Of a stretch of DNA of 64,000 nt, positions 48,394-61,689 are shown one piece after another (positions within the stretch are counted from its first letter, which is position 1; every line of letters starts with the position of its first letter). The stretch lies in contig NC_059346.1 of NCBI RefSeq assembly GCF_019703515.2, forward strand, positions 49,893,501 to 49,957,500, given 5' to 3'. Position numbers and translations under genes: made by a program. The notes under the pieces were generated by a model. It ran no database searches and was not told the DNA's origin. It worked only from the letters and a program-made list of their open reading frames with translations. This DNA is from Myxocyprinus asiaticus. Taxonomy: Eukaryota; Chordata; Actinopteri; Cypriniformes; Catostomidae.

Positions 48394-50074
48394 ACAAGTG
48401 TTCAGGTCTGCGTGCACAGCTCTGGATCTTGTTTCTATCCCCATTAAAGCAAGATGATGTTTTCTAATAGTCTCTATAGCATACATTAAGCTTCCCTGTG
48501 GAAGGCTTCTGTGTATCATGTGCTACAAGACAAAGTATGTTAAAAAAAAAACATTGAAATATTAGTACACTTAGTAAATGTTAGTAAAAGCAAGACTTAA
48601 TTCAGTGCTACATTGCTTAAGTAAAATGTACAAACAAAAATTGAGTAAAATTTACTTGAAACAGGGTATTACAAGTAAACTTTACTTGAGAATTTCCAAT
48701 TAAAGCCACAAAGAATTGTGTTCCTTAAAACATTTCTGCATGCTTTTTTTTTTTCCCTTTTTTTTTAAGTAAGCCCCACTTAAAACATATAGCTTGAATG
48801 CACTTTAAGATACCAAATTTGGTTCATAAATTGTAAAATTAACCAGCTCTCTAATAACACAATGTTTGTTAGAAGGCTGCCAGTATTAAAAGGTGCATTA
48901 TCTGGAGACCTGTTTCAAGGAGGTTCTGAACCAATGAGTCTTGCATGGCTCACACATAGTTACCCATTCAATCTATCTAATCTGTTCCCTCAGCGGCATG
49001 TCACCATGCGAAGTAAGAAAGAGAAAGCGAAGTAGGGGGGTGGAGGAATCTTGAAAGCTGAATGGCACTTCTGCCATTCTACACAGATAGCTAATTAATC
49101 AGATAACTGTAGATGTAGAGACAGCTGTCTGCATGTGACTGACAAAGCATGCACTGCCCATCGATTACCTTAAATTGAGCTCAGTGTAAAGCATTGCGTT
49201 ATCATGTAAGGAGACATACTCGAACTCCTCAAACATGAGAGAACAACAAAGAAAGATTGGCAGGCATACAAACAGAAATAAAGGACATTCATAAAAATGG
49301 AAAGCAAATGTTGTTAAGCTATTTGCTCTCTTCGGAGTTAAACACAGTTAAACAGTAAAATGGGTTTGCTAATGGCAAATCCCGTTGACTGAATATAAAC
49401 ATTTCCAAATCTGTCAATCAGATAGTCTCTTCCTGTCTAAATGGGCAGTTCTTGGCCAGAATAAGCTGCAAAGGTCAAAGGTCTGGGAAGGTGAGACTAA
49501 GAACAAGAGGCTCTCATAAGTTGAAGAGTGTTGAACCCAGGAGACAGAACATCTCAGAAGAGTTCCACTTTTTCTCAATTCTTCATACAAGTTAATATGT
49601 GTTCCAGACCAGAAGGACAGACCTCAAGATTTGAGCTTTGCTTGAACTCATTAGGATGTCAAGAGAACTGAAGATTTCATACACGGTAGCATGCCCATCC
49701 AATAAAAATTAACGTCCATTTTTGTCAACACATTGTATCACTAGTTTTGTAAGCTACATCAATCAATTGGTGAGAAACCTGCCCACTGACACGTCTTAAC
49801 ATTGTGCAATGTAGTACAAAGAAATGGATAGAGCGGAGGAGATAAGAAAAGGAAGAGGGGAAAAAAGGAGAATAGGAGAGAGATCTTGGGTACTGAGAGG
49901 AAGCTAAATAAAAGGAACTTAAATTGAGGTCAGATGCAAAATTAATGACACACTTGTATTGTCTGTATGAAACAGGGGAAAACAAAGTATTAGCTGCACA
50001 GAGAGACTTCACTAACAATGGTTTGAAAATAGCGAAACACCCATTTACACTAGCCTGATTTCCACTTAAAGGTA

Positions 50075-50096
50075 ATATATATATATATATATATAT
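50075..50096. repeat. (AT)n microsatellite
   Basis: About ten AT units. Confidence 0.9.
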
Positions 50097-50265
50097 TCAG
50101 ATGTTAAAATACTTTCTGCTTTTCTAGCTTTATATACAGAGACAACTGTAAATAAGACATTTGTTGGATGCTTCCCCTGAAAAATGTAAACAATCTGGCT
50201 CTGTGGTGCTGTCAAAACATTACTCTGTTAGAGTATTCCAACCAACCTGACTAAGCCATTTGTGA

Positions 50266-50296
<31 letters not shown>

Positions 50297-50301
50297 CTCC
50301 T

Positions 50302-50623
50302 TAAAGCTGAAGTGTGTGATGTCTGCACCACAAGCAACACTAAATGGAATTGCAAAAAAAATAAAAAAATAAATAAATAAATAAATAAAAGAAATTCACT
50401 GCTTCTAGAAAACTCCCCTCGTCATCGATTGGTTGTTTTACAAACAGATCGTCCTGCCCCAAACTCACACCATTAGTCAAGTCAATGTTGCCCTCAAACA
50501 AAAAGAGAAATGTTTTGATAGTGCCACAGTGTTGCACTTTCAAGTGAAATAAACTTATTAACGTTGACTGCATATTCAGCTGGGATATGTGAAAACTTTT
50601 TAGCATCACACACATCAGCTTAA
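50302..50623. mobile_element. TTAA-flanked MITE
   Basis: TTAA then AGCTGAAGTGTGTGATG on the left; CATCACACACATCAGC then TTAA on the right. The terminal repeats match apart from one indel and one substitution. It resembles a piggyBac-type non-autonomous insertion, with ends different from the element at 3424. Confidence 0.7.
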
Positions 50624-51419
50624 AACATGTGGAAGGCTCCATGTAGATCAGCGATTTGCTCCCAAATGAGATTAGCATCCAAATCAGATCATATTTCTCT
50701 TTAAATGGTCCATTTGAATAAACTTAATTAGAGATCTTCATAAAAAAAAGAAAGACCACACTAAGGGAGCAATAATGATGCTAGTAAGCTACCAGAATAG
50801 TCTACACTGTGATTAATTCTGGAGAAGTTCCTCATGAAAAATGCCTGTGCTGAGGGATATTCTACTCAGCACTGCATGACAACACTGCTACTTTAATTTG
50901 TCAAAATCAAAGTAAATGGGCTGCATGAAGAATGGTGTTCGGTAATTTGATACAACTATATAGCTACAATGTAACTAACAAAGAACTAAGTGATTAAAGC
51001 TAAGTATTAAAGCTTTTAACAGCTTCACTAAACTATAATAGTTTTACCACCCACAGAGCACCCACAATTATTTGGACAATCTCAACAAACAAGAAAAGAA
51101 ATAAAAGAAAACATGCATAAGTAGAGAAACTGGTGTGATCAATATAACACTAGTCAAAGTGCTACTTGTATTACTTGTAGGTTTGTATTCAGAGTCCAAA
51201 ATTAAGTCCAAAAACAAGATATTTTGTTTGTCATTTTGACAAATGATTTATTGAGCTGTTGTTACCTTATCTGTTTGTGGAAAAATGCTCAGGTTTTGCA
51301 TCACATACTAGCAATGTGAAAGAAATTTGAAAAACGTGGAGTCCTGTTTTGATTTCATTTCTCATATTTTTGTTTTTGGTGAAATGTGCCTGTGCAAGGA
51401 GTTCAGTTTGTAGCCCAAA

Positions 51420-51815
51420 AACCCAAAATGGAATTAGCATTTTCGAGCCATTGGTTCCCTTGGGATTTTCCTATGGGATTTTTATAATGGCAGTTTTGGA
51501 TTTATGAGTAAAATAAGGTCTTTGGTAAACATTGCTTGAAGATACTGGGATGTTTTGTTCAACAACACAAATTACACACAGTTATACCACAAACGAGAAT
51601 TTTTGAAGATGCCGTGTACAAAAAAAAAAAAAAAAAAAAAGTACTCTGCTAACAAGTTGATAAGAACTAAGGTTTTCTGTTTTTTCAGGCATGTACACTC
51701 ACATGTTTGTGGTAGTTGCAGTCCTTAATTAGCAATTTGTTAGCAACTTACATAAAAAAATAAATTAAAAAAAACACGGCAGCTTCAAAATTCAAACCCA
51801 TTATAAAAACCAGAG
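51420..51815. mobile_element. Inverted-repeat element, unassigned
   Basis: GGAATTAGCATTTTCGAGCC, GGTTCCCTTGG and TTTTTATAATGG on the left are mirrored by CCATTATAAAAACC, GAGGGAACCCATGG and CGAATTAGCC on the right. An A tract lies between the arms (51620-51640). Confidence 0.55.
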
Positions 51816-52089
51816 GGAACCCATGGCGAATTAGCCTTCCGGTTTCGTCTAAAAATTGACATCATGGATGAACAGCTCTATTATGAGTATGACAATACAA
51901 GAAACAAACGTTTGACTTGGAAAAAAATAATAATATTTGAAGGCACACAATCTGTTATTCAGAAGACTGTCTGAATCTCTTTGCTGTAATTCGCCGACAT
52001 CATTTATGTCAGTAAGGGTCAGACCATGTTCTCACATTGATATTTAAGCCATGAATTACGTTGCATTTTAGTGAATCAGAGAGTCTTTT

Positions 52090-52463
52090 GGACCCACTTC
52101 ATGTTAAGTGTCTTTAACTACTATGTACTTAAGCATTTGATAAAATGTACTTATTATGTACATATGTGTTGTTGCATTGTACTTACATTTGAAGTACTGA
52201 CATTCAATTACATCTGTAGTTACACTGTTAAACTTACCTCTAACTCTAAAACTAACCCAACCCTTACCCTAAAACCCAACCCTAACCACTAATCCCAACT
52301 CTAACCTTAACCCTACTCCTAAACCTATCCATACCTCAACCTCAGTGGCAGAAAATGTGAATCTTGTGAGAATTTTGCAGAACAACATGTAGTTACACAA
52401 TAAATACATTGTATGTATTTTAATGTTAGTACATAGTAGTTAAAGACACATAATATAAAGTGA
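52090..52463. mobile_element. MITE with telomere-like core, copy D
   Basis: ACCCACTTCATGTTAAGTGT and the inverted AAAGACACATAATATAAAGT bound a CCCTAA-like array (52240-52330). The flanks include TACATAGTAGTTAAAGACAC and TTAACTACTATGTAC as inverted partners. Confidence 0.82.
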
Positions 52464-52689
52464 GACTCAACATTTAAATGTAAAAATGTATTGTTGAAAT
52501 TAACATTAACCAAGATTAATAAGTGCTGAACTTTTTTAGTTAGTTCATGTTAATGCAGATAACTAATGTTAACAAATATAACCTTCTTGTAGTGTGTTTC
52601 CAATGAATCACCGGTTTTGCAAACTGGATCAAAAGATTAATTGAAGAAAGTAGACTCCAAAGAACAATTAATTCACAAATTGGACATCA

Positions 52690-52976
52690 GTACTTTTCTC
52701 ATGAATGCGACTTTTCGGTCTGTTCCTCATACAAAGCTATCATATGGCTTCAGAAGACTTGAAATATTATGTCTGAGTCATATAAATCACTTTTATGATA
52801 CTTTTATGCTGCTTTTTTTTTTTTTTTTTATTATATGGAAAAGAGTGACCAGGACATTCTTAAAAATGAACCTATTGTTTTCAGCATAAGAAAGAAAGTC
52901 ATATGGGTTTGGAACAACATTAAAGTGAGTAGATAATGACAGAATTTAAATTTTTGGGTGAACTTTCCTTTTAATT
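52690..52976. repeat. 3' part of an AAAGGGATAG-type repeat
   Basis: Ends AATTTTTGGGTGAACTTTCC then TTTTAA; the internal words AAAGTCATATGGGTTTGGAA fit the family. Confidence 0.55.
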
Positions 52977-53016
52977 TTTGACTCTGATTGTATCCTCAGA
53001 TGACTGACGTGACTTA

Positions 53017-53247
<231 letters not shown>

Positions 53248-54859
53248 TCATGGCTTTGATTGCATTCACTGTGTTCTGTGGAGAGTATGCACAATACATA
53301 CTGGCTCAACATCTCTTCAAAGCAAATGGCGAGTGAATATCAGTCTAAAGTCATTTAACTTCAAATCAACAACCACCAGAAAGTGTTAAAGTGTCATTCT
53401 GGCTTTCTCTCAAAGGAATCTAACAAATAAACATGGAAATAATGCATCCAAAATATTTTTAAACAGCAAAACAGATCTTTTTTTTCTAGAAACATGCTCC
53501 CTAAAATAACCCCCCTTAGGAACTGCAACTGACAGCTTTTATCCTCAGGCATTGTTCTTCGAAGCAGAAATTGTAATTCACTGCATTCACTTTTTTTTTT
53601 TTCAAAGCACTCAAACAAATGCACAGATGAACACAATAATAAAAACACATTTTAACAAGTTTAGGATAAAAGTCAATGACATTTCCTTAATATACCCAGA
53701 GAGATACCAAAACAGAACCAGATAAAACATTTTTTTTTTCTTCTTCTTCTTTATTCTATTCCTTCAGGTCCACCAAGAATTGTCTTATATACACAGATGT
53801 CTTTAATAATACATTATTTGTTATAATAGATCACCTAAACTTTGCTTTGGGATACCATCTATGATTTATCTAAGCGTCTGAGGCAGCTGACACTATAATC
53901 TAATCTCACTCGAATGGAGGTCGGGAGCTGCAGTCTACCCAAGCCCAGAGATTCAACATGGTGGGGGATATCTGTGTAATTAAATATGTAGGCCTTCAAG
54001 ACGGCCCCCAGTCTTATCCATACCATCAATATAGAGACCTGATAAGAGGAGATGGCTCTCTCCCCAATAGCCTTTAGGAGAATCTACTGAAAAACTCACC
54101 CTGGCTAACTTCATTTTATTTTTAAAGAGACTATTATTTAATATATAATAAATAAAATAAATAAAAATATGAATCATACTACTGAAGGAACTGACATATG
54201 GTGGAAGAGCAGAGAGGATCCCAGCAGTGAGGGGGAGGCATGGCAAAAGCTCTTTAAGTTCAAATGAAACATTTCATCGCCTGGCCTAGATATCTGACTA
54301 GTAGAGCACAACAGCTGGGTTCCGGAAGTAAAAAAAAAAAAAAATTCTTTAGAGAAATATATTTTTAGTGATAATGTTAAACCTTTTAAGAAAGACCTAC
54401 CACAAGCTCTGAAATTGTTATATGTACTGTATATGCTTGATTTTAACACACTGGATGGGCCATAACATTTCACGTACAGAGACAGACATATCACGCATTA
54501 TGTAGACTCACGTGTGCTCCCTGAATGATAATATTGCATGTTTCCAGTTGTGGAAACCACCCACGGTAAAGGCAGGTTTAATTTTCTTGTTTAATGCCAG
54601 TCCTTTGACTGCACAAAAGTGACAATAACTATGTAAGATTTTCTAATTAGATTTATTTATTAGGCAAAAAAAAAGGTTTAGCGCATCAAAATGTTTACCT
54701 GTATATCTAATGTAAATGTAAATTATCAATAACTTTTAACATAATAGTGTCGACATAATATTTTTTTCATTTAACTTTAGCTCATAAATCCTTTGTTGAT
54801 ATGTCAAATTTAGCCAAAAATTAGTTTGGAAACACTTTTTGCGTTAACAGGCATTAACA

Positions 54860-55290
54860 CAAAAAATATAGTGTCAAATGACAGGATTTACATCACATCT
54901 GTCTTCACAACAAACAGCATAGCGGAGAGGAACAATTGGACTGATGAAGAGACTCGAGTTTTCCTCAGTTTCATTAAAGACAACGACACGACCTTTATTA
55001 TTGGTTGATTAGCTTGTAAGATTCCTGTAGCATTCACTTGAAAAGTGCATTTCGGCGGTCCTGGAAATAGAGAGAGCGGGGATGGAGGCGAGCACCTGAG
55101 GTGGAGAAACCAGGCAGGCCTCTGACGTGCTGGCATCCAACAAAACTGCACCAGAACTCGATGCTGAAGTGTTGGTAGAGTTGTTTGAACTTTGGGATTA
55201 ATGTCTCTTGTCTGCTTACTCTTGAAGTAGTCCAAAAACGGCTGATGTCTCTTCATATTGTGCTCACGGAATTGATCGCGCACAACAATT
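54860..55290. other. Unassigned coding-like fragment
   Basis: A plus-strand frame at 54826-55008 contains NNWTDEETRVFLSFIKD, which resembles the first helix of Myb/SANT-like domains in Harbinger-type transposons and related host proteins. The minus strand across 54888-55283 is also open for 131 codons, without a signature that I know. No splice or catalytic context supports a gene; it may be a transposon relic. Confidence 0.25.
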
Positions 55291-56046
55291 GTAAAGGTAG
55301 ACCATCACCGTAGTTTTAGTGTCTTGATGCAGTCTAGAGAAAATACGCGCTGAGTTAAAAATGTTATTGTATTGGTTTAAAAACTTGTATATCTATATTT
55401 ATATACTGCCTATAACCTACAATTAATGCTGTAGCACTTGTCAAAAATATAAGAAATCATCAGCAATGTAATTAATTTTTTTTTACGTTTTATGTATTTC
55501 ATATTTTATCAGCCTTCAAAAGTACCCCGGGCGGTCCCCCCGCTTCTGTGGTCCATGGAACCAACATACAACTTTACTTAACGTTAACAATTGAGAACAC
55601 TGAACAGAACACTGGCCTTTGAATACACAGACCAATGATAACAAGATAACAAGACAACCAATAACAGAACAGAACTACTTACAAGATAACAAGACTAATC
55701 AAGACAAGAACCAATGACAAGACTGATGAACCAGTGAGCAAATGGAAAACATGACAGAACAGGAATATCACATGACAAGACAGGAACCAGGAAGATAACA
55801 AGACAGAACAGGAACCAAGAAAAAAATGACATATTTCAAAATAAAAGACATGACCTAAGACTAAACATGACTGACTTGAACATGGCAAGAAATGTTACAA
55901 GAAGCCACTTCTGTTTAAAAATAAATAAATAATAAAGATGTGTGTGTATTGCGGAATTTCAGTAAAGAACTACACTATTTATAATCTCAAAGAGAGATCC
56001 ACCAATCAGAGAAGTCTTAAAAAAAAAATTTATATATATTATATAT

Positions 56047-56048
<2 letters not shown>

Positions 56049-56077
<29 letters not shown>

Positions 56078-56078
56078 G
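56049..56078. repeat. (AC)n microsatellite
   Basis: About 14 AC units. Confidence 0.95.
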
Positions 56079-56245
56079 TGTACTTGAATTAATAGTAAAC
56101 ATGGCGCAACACTTCTTGAGGCACCAAGTTTAATGTGTGTAAGTGAAAATGAGATTTGAGAGCTACGACAGAGGAAGATTTTCAGGAAATAACAACAAAT
56201 ACATATGTTCCTCGCACAAAGATATTGTATGACTATTGTATTGCC

Positions 56246-56760
56246 AGTGTTGGGTAGATATCTTCTGAAGTGTAATCCGGCAGTGATTACAAATTACACG
56301 ACACAATTGTAATTAGTAATTTGATCTTTGTAATTACACTTTTAGGTAACCTAATCTGATTACTTTTGGATTACGTATTGCATGTTTTGCTGAATCTAGT
56401 CATTCATTTTAAATGTATTAAGTATCAATAAACACTCCTTTCATTAAACTTTATTAACATAAAATCAAACAGCAACTTGCTGTTTGTCAGTTGCAGAGTA
56501 ATAGTTAAACAAGGTAAAACAAAAGCGACAATGTCAATGTATGTATTGTTGTCTGACTAGGCCTAGCACACATATTTCAGGCTGTGACTCCTTTAAAATA
56601 TAGGAACATAATCAGTAAATTATGCATTAGTTACTGCTCTTGCTGATATTTAGTCTGTAAAAAGTAACTGTAATCTGATTATGCACATTTTAAAACGTAA
56701 TGTAAAATGAAATTTCGCAATTACAAGTATTTATTTTTTGTATTCTGATTATGCATTATT
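56246..56760. repeat. hAT-like MITE relic
   Basis: It starts CCAGTGTTGGGTAGAT and then repeats words such as TAATCTGATTAC, AATTAGTAATTTG and TTGTAATTACA, the hallmark of a common fish MITE that begins CAGTGTTGGG. A mirrored part with GTAACTGTAATCTGATTATG is near 56662. The right end is decayed. Confidence 0.55.
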
Positions 56761-56769
56761 AACCAAAAC

Positions 56770-56906
56770 TCTGTATAAAGTCATATGGACTGCAAAATAT
56801 CTACTTTTGTGTTCCAAAGACGAAAGATAGAAAATAAAGATTTCAAATGGCATGATGATGAGAAAATGATGACTGAATTTTCATTTTTGGGTGTGCTATT
56901 GTTTTA
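56770..56906. repeat. 3' tail of an AAAGGGATAG-type repeat
   Basis: GACTGAATTTTCATTTTTGG then GTGTGCTATTGTTTTAA is a diverged right end of the family seen at 40072. Confidence 0.5.
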
Positions 56907-57832
56907 ATAGCCATAATAATAACCATTTAGTAACTATTGTTACTACAGTATCATTACATGTGGGTGGAACACAGTAAAAGCAGCTGTAGATCGTAGTGTT
57001 GAGCATTGCCAGTCAGATTTCCACAGCACTCTACAATCTCTCTTAACTGTGTTCCTGCTGGGCCACTTCTGTTGATGTGAGCTCAGTCTTGACCCACTTG
57101 CTCCTGGGGCTTCTAATAAACTTGGCTGGATAGTTCTAAGTCAAAAGCAGTTAAGGACTGTGGGAGGCACTAGCGCAAGCAGGGGCCAGCTGAAAGTACA
57201 TTTATGTGCTTGCAACCAGCATGCCATTGAGTCACTAATCTGCCCTGGCACCTTGCGTGGTCCCAGAGGAGTGGCAGGGGTGAGGTCAATATAGTGCCGC
57301 CCATTGACAGGCCACCAGCTCGCCACACCCGCCAGCTATGTTTAGTCCAACAAGAACCCCCTAACCCTCTACCATCCAGACCACTGTCATTAAACAGATT
57401 TTCACTTTGATTTGTGTTTATGGTTTTATTATAAGGGCAACTATACATGGTTAAAGAGAAACATGATGACTAGAACTTAATGCAAGAACAGGTGTTTGAT
57501 TTAATGAGACAGCTATCTTATAAAGCAAAAGAATGGTTTAACACTTTAAATGTAATTATAAAATGTATGGCTACGTTCTTGAAAGCTGATTGGAAAATGC
57601 AACATTCCAGCTGTGCTGAAATACACAATATAGTAACTGCTATGATGTAAAACACTTGCTCAACTAGCTACTGTTTACATCACTGAGCAGCACCAATAGA
57701 TTAATCTGCTATTTTAAGCAAGGATTATATCATCTAGCAGAAGAATGGTACTTAACCTTTTAAGCTCTGAATGTGTTTTTAAAGATTTTTTGTTTCAGTG
57801 GCATGCCCAAAACTAAAGGCTTATGACTCTAC

Positions 57833-57863
<31 letters not shown>

Positions 57864-59699
57864 GTAGATTGTTTGGTATCGTTTAAAGAAAACTTTTCAC
57901 ATTTTTTAATGATATAGATTATGATAAATGATTAGACTTTTGAGAATTATGAGACTTTCTTTTTTCTTGATTTTACATTGTATATCTCAGCGTGTACATA
58001 AAGTAGCTCAGAAAAACTTTCCAATCATGTCACCTGTAACGGAGTAACATTTTCTGTAGATACGACAAAGCAATCAAACGTTATAGCATTACAAAAATAA
58101 TTTATCCTTGTGTCCAAAAGCCTCTCAAAACAAATAAAATATAATAGTTTTACATAAGAAATAATTACACATGCAAATACAACAATGCCTAAAGTTATTC
58201 CCTCTCTCCAAAGCATACAGGCATGAGTAACGAGATCTCATTCAATTCCATTCTGTGTCATTTGAGCACTCATTGAGTCTCCTGGTGGCCATATGCAATT
58301 ACAGTGAACAATCCTCCCTGCCCATATTTGGATGACTTCCACCTCTTGTTGCAGCGATCTGAATCCTAATATGATTAGTTTAGCATTCCATGATGCTGGA
58401 CAACGCACAAGATAATTTGTGATGAAGTCATCTGATCCAGGAAATCTAATGTGTTTTTAGCCAGATAGCACATTATGTGCTGTGCGCACATTGTGCTTCT
58501 TGTGGATTATCTAATGATATATGCATCCGATTATGTTATGTGTGGGCTCATTTTAACTGGAATTCCTTCCTCTAAGTAATGGTATGTGATATTGTATGTT
58601 CTGTTTGAGATGTAGATGTCATAAAGATATAAAGAAAACACGGCTTATAAGCAACACCTGTTTACATGTCACATGTATGTCTAAGACATACTTATTACTC
58701 GCTATATTTTTGTCTGTGAGTAAAACAAATAGGCCGGTTGTATTCTACTCTTTGAGTGCTTTCCATCAACATATGATACATGGCTATTTGACCAGTTTTA
58801 TTTTTTTTTTACCGATTACAATAGTATGTACTGTGCAAAATCATTAATAAATTATCAAAACGGAACACTTCTGATTTGTCTGCAAATTTCAAAGCACTTG
58901 TTTACTTTTGGTCAAAATGCCTACATCCATTGTAAAGTACAGCTTTTGTGTTGGTAAAGACTGTAGTTCTTAATATTTTGATAAAAAAACATTTTTGGCA
59001 GGCTCAGCGATCGAGCTCAAAGGGTTAATGAACTGGTTTAGTAAAATAATCTTTTAATGACAATTTGTTTCTTAAATATTTTTATTATGTATTAACCTTT
59101 TTTTAGGGCTGTCAATTTAACATGTACATTTTGTGTGACTAATTATATTAAAATTTTTTACAATTGTATTATTTTTTATTAAAATTAATCATGCCTGACC
59201 TGAACGTACATTCTGTAATAAGGAACGTTCATATATCAGAGCAATTCAAGCCTGATTTTTTTGCGAATCTGTGGCAGTAGGGGGCCTTCAGAGCAACTCT
59301 AGCTTTTGACTTCTTAAGACACTTTTTGTATTGCCAAACGGTTTACTTGTCTGCTGAAACAATATATGTACACAGGCAGCCAAAAGTTTGGAATAATGTG
59401 TAGATTTTGCTGTTTCGGTAGGAAATTGGTACTTTAATTCACCAAAGTGGCATTCAACTGATCACAAAGTATAGTCAGGACATTACTGATGTAAAAAACA
59501 GCACCATCACTATTTGAAAAAAGTCATTTTTGATAAAATCTAGACAGACCCCATTTCCAGCAGCCATCACTCCAACACCTTATCCTTGAGTAATCATGCT
59601 AAATTGCTAATTTGGTACTAGAAAATCACTTGCCATCATAGCAAACACATTTGAAAGCTATTTGGTTCATTAAATGAAGCTTAATATTTTAGACTCCTC

Positions 59700-60485
59700 A
59701 TTATTTTTCAGTAAGCAGATCAGTGCTGCTTTCAAGGGTAGCTTTTTCCACCTGAGATCTATTGCTAAAATAAAACATTTTCTTTCCCATAAAGATTGGA
59801 AATTGTAATCCACTCACTTATTACATCAAGGTTAGACTATTGTTAATCATTGTACATTGTTCTCCCCCAAACTGCACTTTCCCGCCTGCAGCTAGTTCAA
59901 AACGCGGCAGCTAGACTTTTAACAGGGTCAAGAAAGAGAGATCACATTTCCCCGGTTTTAGCATCTCTACACTGGCTTCCTGTGAAATTCAGGGTAGATT
60001 TTAAAATTCTGATTTATGTCTACAAGGCACTATCTGCACTGTCTCGCACCTAAATATATCAGTGACCTTCTCCTCCCTTACTCCCCTACCAGAGCACTCA
60101 GGTCTTCTGATAAACTTTTATTGAGGGTTCCTCGTTGCCGCTATAGATCTAAGGGTGATCGTGCCTTTTCTGTGATAGGTCCTAATATATGGAGTAGTCT
60201 CCCTTGCCATGTGAGGTCAGCTTCATCACTAGCCATTTTTAAATCTTCTTTAAAAACATATTTTTATTATGTAGCTTTTGAATAGATCATTGAATAGTTT
60301 GAAATGGATAAATACATAATGCTGTATTTAAAGGTTTTTATTAATTTTATTATGTTTTATATTTAACTTTAAATCAATCTGTTTTTATATCACTCTCTCA
60401 TTATTGATTATATGATATGTAAAGCACTTTGGGTCAACTTCTGTTGTTTTTAAATGTGCTCTATAAATAAAAGTTGACAACTTAA
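59700..60485 (+). pseudogene. 5'-truncated L2/Rex-type LINE 3' end
   Basis: 59850-60053 reads LSRLQLVQNAAARLLTGSRK and HISPVLASLHWLPVKFRV, and 60016-60285 (one frameshift) reads LAPKYISDLLLPY and GPNIWSSLPCHVRSASSLAI, the C-terminal end of RT proteins of L2/Rex-type LINEs. The tail has GTAAAGCACTTTGGGTC and GTGCTCTATAAATAAAAGTT. It is less diverged than the copy at 10571-12505 and sits inside a Tc1. Confidence 0.85.
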
Positions 60486-60563
60486 CATTGTCTTTGTGTT
60501 TGTTTTTGAGTTGCCACAGTATGCAACAGACTGGCATGTCTTAAGGTCAATATTAGGTCAAAA

Positions 60564-61200
60564 ATGGCAAAAAAGAAACAGCTTTCTCTAGAAAATCGTC
60601 AATCAATCATTGTTTTGAGGAATGAAGGCTATACAATGCTTGAAACTGCCAAAAAAGCTGAAGATTTCCTACAAAGGTGTACACTACAGTCTCCAAAGAC
60701 AAAGGACAACTGGCTCTAACAAGGACAAAAAGAGATGTGGAAGGTCAGATGTACAACTAAACAAGAAGATAAGTACATCAGAGTCTCTAGTTTGAGAAAT
60801 AGATGCCTCACATGTCCTCAGCTGGCAGCTTCATTGAATTCTACCCGCTCAACACCAGTTTCATGTACAACAGTAAAGAGAAGACTCAGGGGTGCAGGCC
60901 TTATGGGAAGAATTGCAAAGAAAAAGCCACTTTTGAAACAGAAAAACAAAAAGAAAAGGTTAGAGTGGGCAAAGAAACACAGACATTGGACAACAGATAA
61001 TTGGAAAAGAGTGTTATGGATCTTAACCCCACTGAGCTTTTGTAGGAACAGCTAGACTGTAAGGTGCGTGAGAAGTGCCTGACAAGACAGCCACATCTAT
61101 GGCAAGTGCTACAGGAAGTGTGGGGTGAAATGTCACCTGAGTATCTGGACATATCAAGGATCTGCAAATCTGTCATTGCTACACATGGAGGATTTTTTTG
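60564..61200 (+). pseudogene. Tc1 transposase pseudogene lacking its catalytic centre
   Basis: It starts MAKKKQLSLENRQSIIVLRN at 60564 and carries helix-turn-helix pieces, then PQLAASLNSTRSTPVS and KKRLEWAKKHRHWTTDNWKR (60930-61010). After KRVLW the next recognisable text is LNPTELL (61023-61050), so the segment with the first two catalytic Asp residues has been deleted. The C-terminal piece ends near CKSVIATHGGFFDEN. Confidence 0.85.
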
Positions 61201-61689
61201 ATGAGAACACTTTGAAGTAGTTTAAGAAGTTCTGGTTTTTATTTATTTATTTTTTTTCTTCAAATTGTTATAGTAATTTTTCACATTATTAATGTCCTGA
61301 CTCTACATTGCGATCAGTTGAATGCCACTTTTGTGAATAAAAGTACCAATTTCTTTCCATAAGCGCAAAATCTGTAATGTGTTTGAATTATCTGAATTAT
61401 AATATTTATTATTATATTTATCATTTTTTAATATTATTATGTACTAAATTATCTTTATTTGGGGGCCTTTCTCAGTAAATATTGATATCCGAATATGTTG
61501 ATTAATTTCTTGGCACATCAAGTAATTAATTTGATTAAAAATATTAATCGATTGACAGCGCTACTTTTTATAGACACTGAGGCCATGATATATTTTAAAT
61601 ATATAGTCACACCGTCTCTTAACTTTTTGTCTCATTTAATTTTTTTGGGTACGATTTCTAGGTAAGTTAGGGAAAAGTCAAAAAGTCCC

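Larger units (their letters stand above)
59371..61400 (+). mobile_element. Tc1-type element interrupted by a LINE and internally deleted
   Basis: The left end (AGCCAAAAGTTTGGAATAAT, then GGAAATTGGTACTTTAATTC and GTGGCATTCAACTGATCAC) is mirrored at 61255-61400 (GATCAGTTGAATGCCAC, AATAAAAGTACCAATTTC). The arms are longer than 100 bases, as in Tc1 elements with long compound ends. LINE sequence occupies about 59700-60485 within it. Outer borders are approximate. Confidence 0.82.

Noticed and set aside
57050..57450. Possible upstream tmem132e exon in a GC-richer patch
   Set aside because: The minus-strand translations show none of the expected ectodomain blocks, and no acceptor/donor pair with the right phase was found.
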